Shown here: positions 6,172 through 7,449 of the stretch, one piece after another
How the letters are laid out: the number at the start of each line of letters is the position of its first letter
Numbering within the stretch: position 1 is the first letter of the stretch
The notes under the pieces: generated by a model
Told to the model about the DNA's origin: nothing
The model's database searches: none
Seen by the model: the letters and a program-made list of their open reading frames with translations, nothing else
Assembly (NCBI GenBank): GCA_913043885.1
Contig: CAJWOB010000117.1
Coordinates: 1-7,449 of the forward strand
Length of the DNA: 7,449 nt
Source: an uncultured Spirochaetaceae bacterium
Lineage (GTDB): Bacteria > Spirochaetota > Spirochaetia > SZUA-6 > Bin103
Direction of reading: 5' to 3'
Position numbers and translations under genes: made by a program

Positions 6172-7407
6172 TCAGGAGGTGGCCAGCTGTGGCGTCCGGT
6201 TGAGGTCGAGCTGCAGCCGGTCGCGGACATCGGCGAATGCCGCCAGGGTCTGCTCGATGTCGTCGTCGGTGTGCGCGGCGGTCGGGATCATTCGAAACAG
6301 GTGGATACCGCGCGGGACCACCGGATAGGTGACGCCGGACAGGAACACGCCGTGGTCGTGGCGGAGACGCCGCATGATCTCGGTACCTACGAAGGTGTCA
6401 CCCGGAACGTACACCGGGGTCACCGGCGACTGCGTGTCGCCGATGCTGAAGCCGAGCTCCTGGATGCCAGCCTGCAGCTTGCGTGCGTTCGCCCACATCC
6501 GCTCCCGCAGCTCCGGCCGACCCACGACCTCATCGAGGGTGGCGTCGAGCGCGTCCACGTACACCATCGGCAGCGCTTTCGCGAACACGTAGGGACGCGC
6601 GTTGAAGCGAACGTACTCCACCACCTCCTCTTTCCCGGCGGTCACGCCGCCGATCGCGGCGAACGCCTTGGCAAAGGTGCCGAAGTACAGGTCCAGTTCG
6701 TCCTGCACGCCGAAGTGCTGGCCGGTACCCTGACCGGTCTCTCCCATGACGCCGAAACCGTGGGCATCGTCGACGAAGGTCCGCGCTCCGTACTGCCTCG
6801 CCAACGCCGCTATCTCCGGCAGGTTGGCCAGATCACCACGCATGCCGTAGACGCCCTCGACCACGATCAGCGAGCCACCCTTTTCTCGCTTTGCAGACGC
6901 CTGGAGCTGCCGTTCGAGGCTCGACATGTCGTTGTGCTTGAACGGACGGAACCGACGGCCTGCCATGGCGAGGATGGTGCCGTCGATCATGGACGCGTGG
7001 GACAGCTTGTCGATGATCACCTCGTCGTCCGGCCCGATCACCGCCGAGATGGTGCCGACGACGCCGAGGTAGCCGTAGTTGAACAGCACCGCGGCGTCCT
7101 TGCCGCAGAACTCTGCGAGGCGCTGCTCGAGCGCAAGGTGCTTGCTGGTGTTGCCGGTGAGCATGCGCGAACCCATCGGTGCCGACGTCGAGTACTCCTC
7201 CAGGGACCGCATCGCAGCCTGGCGGATCTTCTCGTTGCCGGTGAGCCCCAGGTAGCTGTTGATCCCCCACATCACCACGCGGCAGCCATGGAACTCCATG
7301 TGCGGGCCCGGGAGGGAATCCAACACTGGCCCGGCGATATCTTTCTGGTCCCTGAACTCTCCGAAGTAGCCGGCGTCCGGCTGACATTTGGCGAATAGAT
7401 CGGTCAT
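6172..7407 (-). CDS. Alpha-oxoamine synthase-family PLP enzyme (KBL/BioF/SPT-like)
   Basis: Fold-type I PLP enzyme of the alpha-oxoamine synthase group, which condense an amino acid with an acyl-CoA thioester and release CO2 (2-amino-3-ketobutyrate CoA ligase, 8-amino-7-oxononanoate synthase, serine palmitoyltransferase, 5-aminolevulinate synthase). The 411 residues show NSYLGLTGN (50-58), MGSRMLTGNT (78-87), DKLSHASMIDG (133-143, His137 stacking on PLP), EGVYGMRGDLANLP (184-197), VDDAHGFGVMG (212-222, Asp213 and His216) and GTFAKAFAAIGG (243-254, PLP lysine Lys247), then a normal C-terminal domain with VPRGIHLFRMIPTAAHT. The N-terminal YFGEFRDQKDIAG and MEFHGCRVVMWG segments and MGSRMLTG differ from classical Kbl/BioF, so the substrate cannot be assigned; a sphingolipid-type or threonine-catabolism role would be guesses. 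ATG 7407 has GGAGAG at 7-base spacing, a good ribosome-binding site, and overlaps an upstream stop as ATGA. Confidence 0.9.
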   Translation of the reverse strand: MTDLFAKCQPDAGYFGEFRDQKDIAGPVLDSLPGPHMEFHGCRVVMWGINSYLGLTGNEKIRQAAMRSLEEYSTSAPMGSRMLTGNTSKHLALEQRLAEFCGKDAAVLFNYGYLGVVGTISAVIGPDDEVIIDKLSHASMIDGTILAMAGRRFRPFKHNDMSSLERQLQASAKREKGGSLIVVEGVYGMRGDLANLPEIAALARQYGARTFVDDAHGFGVMGETGQGTGQHFGVQDELDLYFGTFAKAFAAIGGVTAGKEEVVEYVRFNARPYVFAKALPMVYVDALDATLDEVVGRPELRERMWANARKLQAGIQELGFSIGDTQSPVTPVYVPGDTFVGTEIMRRLRHDHGVFLSGVTYPVVPRGIHLFRMIPTAAHTDDDIEQTLAAFADVRDRLQLDLNRTPQLATS

Positions 7408-7449
7408 GCACTCACTCTCCGCGAGGCGCCCGTGGTCTCGAGCACCTCG
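7404..7449 (-). CDS. Last 14 codons of a possible upstream gene (right edge)
   Basis: One minus-strand frame runs in from the edge and ends EVLETTGASRRVSA followed by TGA at 7406-7404, overlapping the ATG of the oxoamine synthase gene by four bases (ATGA). This overlap is a common sign of tight operon organisation. The fragment is too short to identify, and the frame containing the downstream ATG is also open to the edge, so this is suggestive only. Confidence 0.35.
   Translation of the reverse strand, partial: EVLETTGASRRVSA

Noticed and set aside
6271..7398. A 375-codon open frame on the plus strand opposite the PLP enzyme gene.
   Set aside because: Same antisense-register effect; the sense strand carries unambiguous PLP-enzyme motifs, and the antisense protein is His/Arg-rich with no family signal.

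Overview
The window looks like chromosomal DNA from a GC-rich bacterium (roughly two-thirds G+C by eye), densely packed with housekeeping genes. The protein set (a long-form ArgJ with an N-terminal SEQEYL...LPAGF segment, a roughly 300-residue-type PurC, a ClpP with an acidic N-terminal extension, MoxR, and an alpha-oxoamine synthase-like PLP enzyme) makes me think of a high-GC member of the Spirochaetota. That placement is from memory of family look, not from a search, and is tentative. No phage genes, insertion sequences, CRISPR arrays, tRNAs or rRNAs are visible, and no gene-free stretch exceeds about 100 bases.

Layout, right to left, because all genes but one are on the minus strand. The right edge holds the last codons of a probable upstream gene, overlapping by ATGA the start of an alpha-oxoamine synthase-family PLP enzyme (7407-6172). 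Ten bases later comes apbE, a lipoprotein FAD:protein FMN transferase (6161-5163). A short hairpin and a good promoter candidate (TTGGCC, 17 bases, TATATT) separate it from a second tight run: a ClpP-type serine protease, purC starting directly after the clpP stop codon, and, overlapping the purC stop, a broken lipoprotein of the endonuclease/exonuclease/phosphatase family. That last reading frame is interrupted by a one-base shift, lacks the usual LQE segment, and has Asn where SDH normally has Asp; I call it a pseudogene. Its 3' end overlaps convergently with rmuC, the only plus-strand gene. A 91-base divergent region containing a perfect 19-base inverted repeat separates rmuC from argJ (minus), which is followed almost without gap, in the same frame, by moxR running off the left edge.

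Functionally the window mixes arginine biosynthesis (ArgJ), purine biosynthesis (PurC), protein turnover (ClpP), a flavinylation factor (ApbE), DNA maintenance (RmuC) and an AAA+ chaperone (MoxR). There is no obvious novel multi-gene defence or mobile system. The items most worth a second look are the decayed nuclease-like lipoprotein, the divergent palindrome, the recurring -10-like boxes placed only 7-11 bases before start codons (possible leaderless mRNAs), the ClpP N-terminal extension, and the oxoamine synthase/ApbE pairing.
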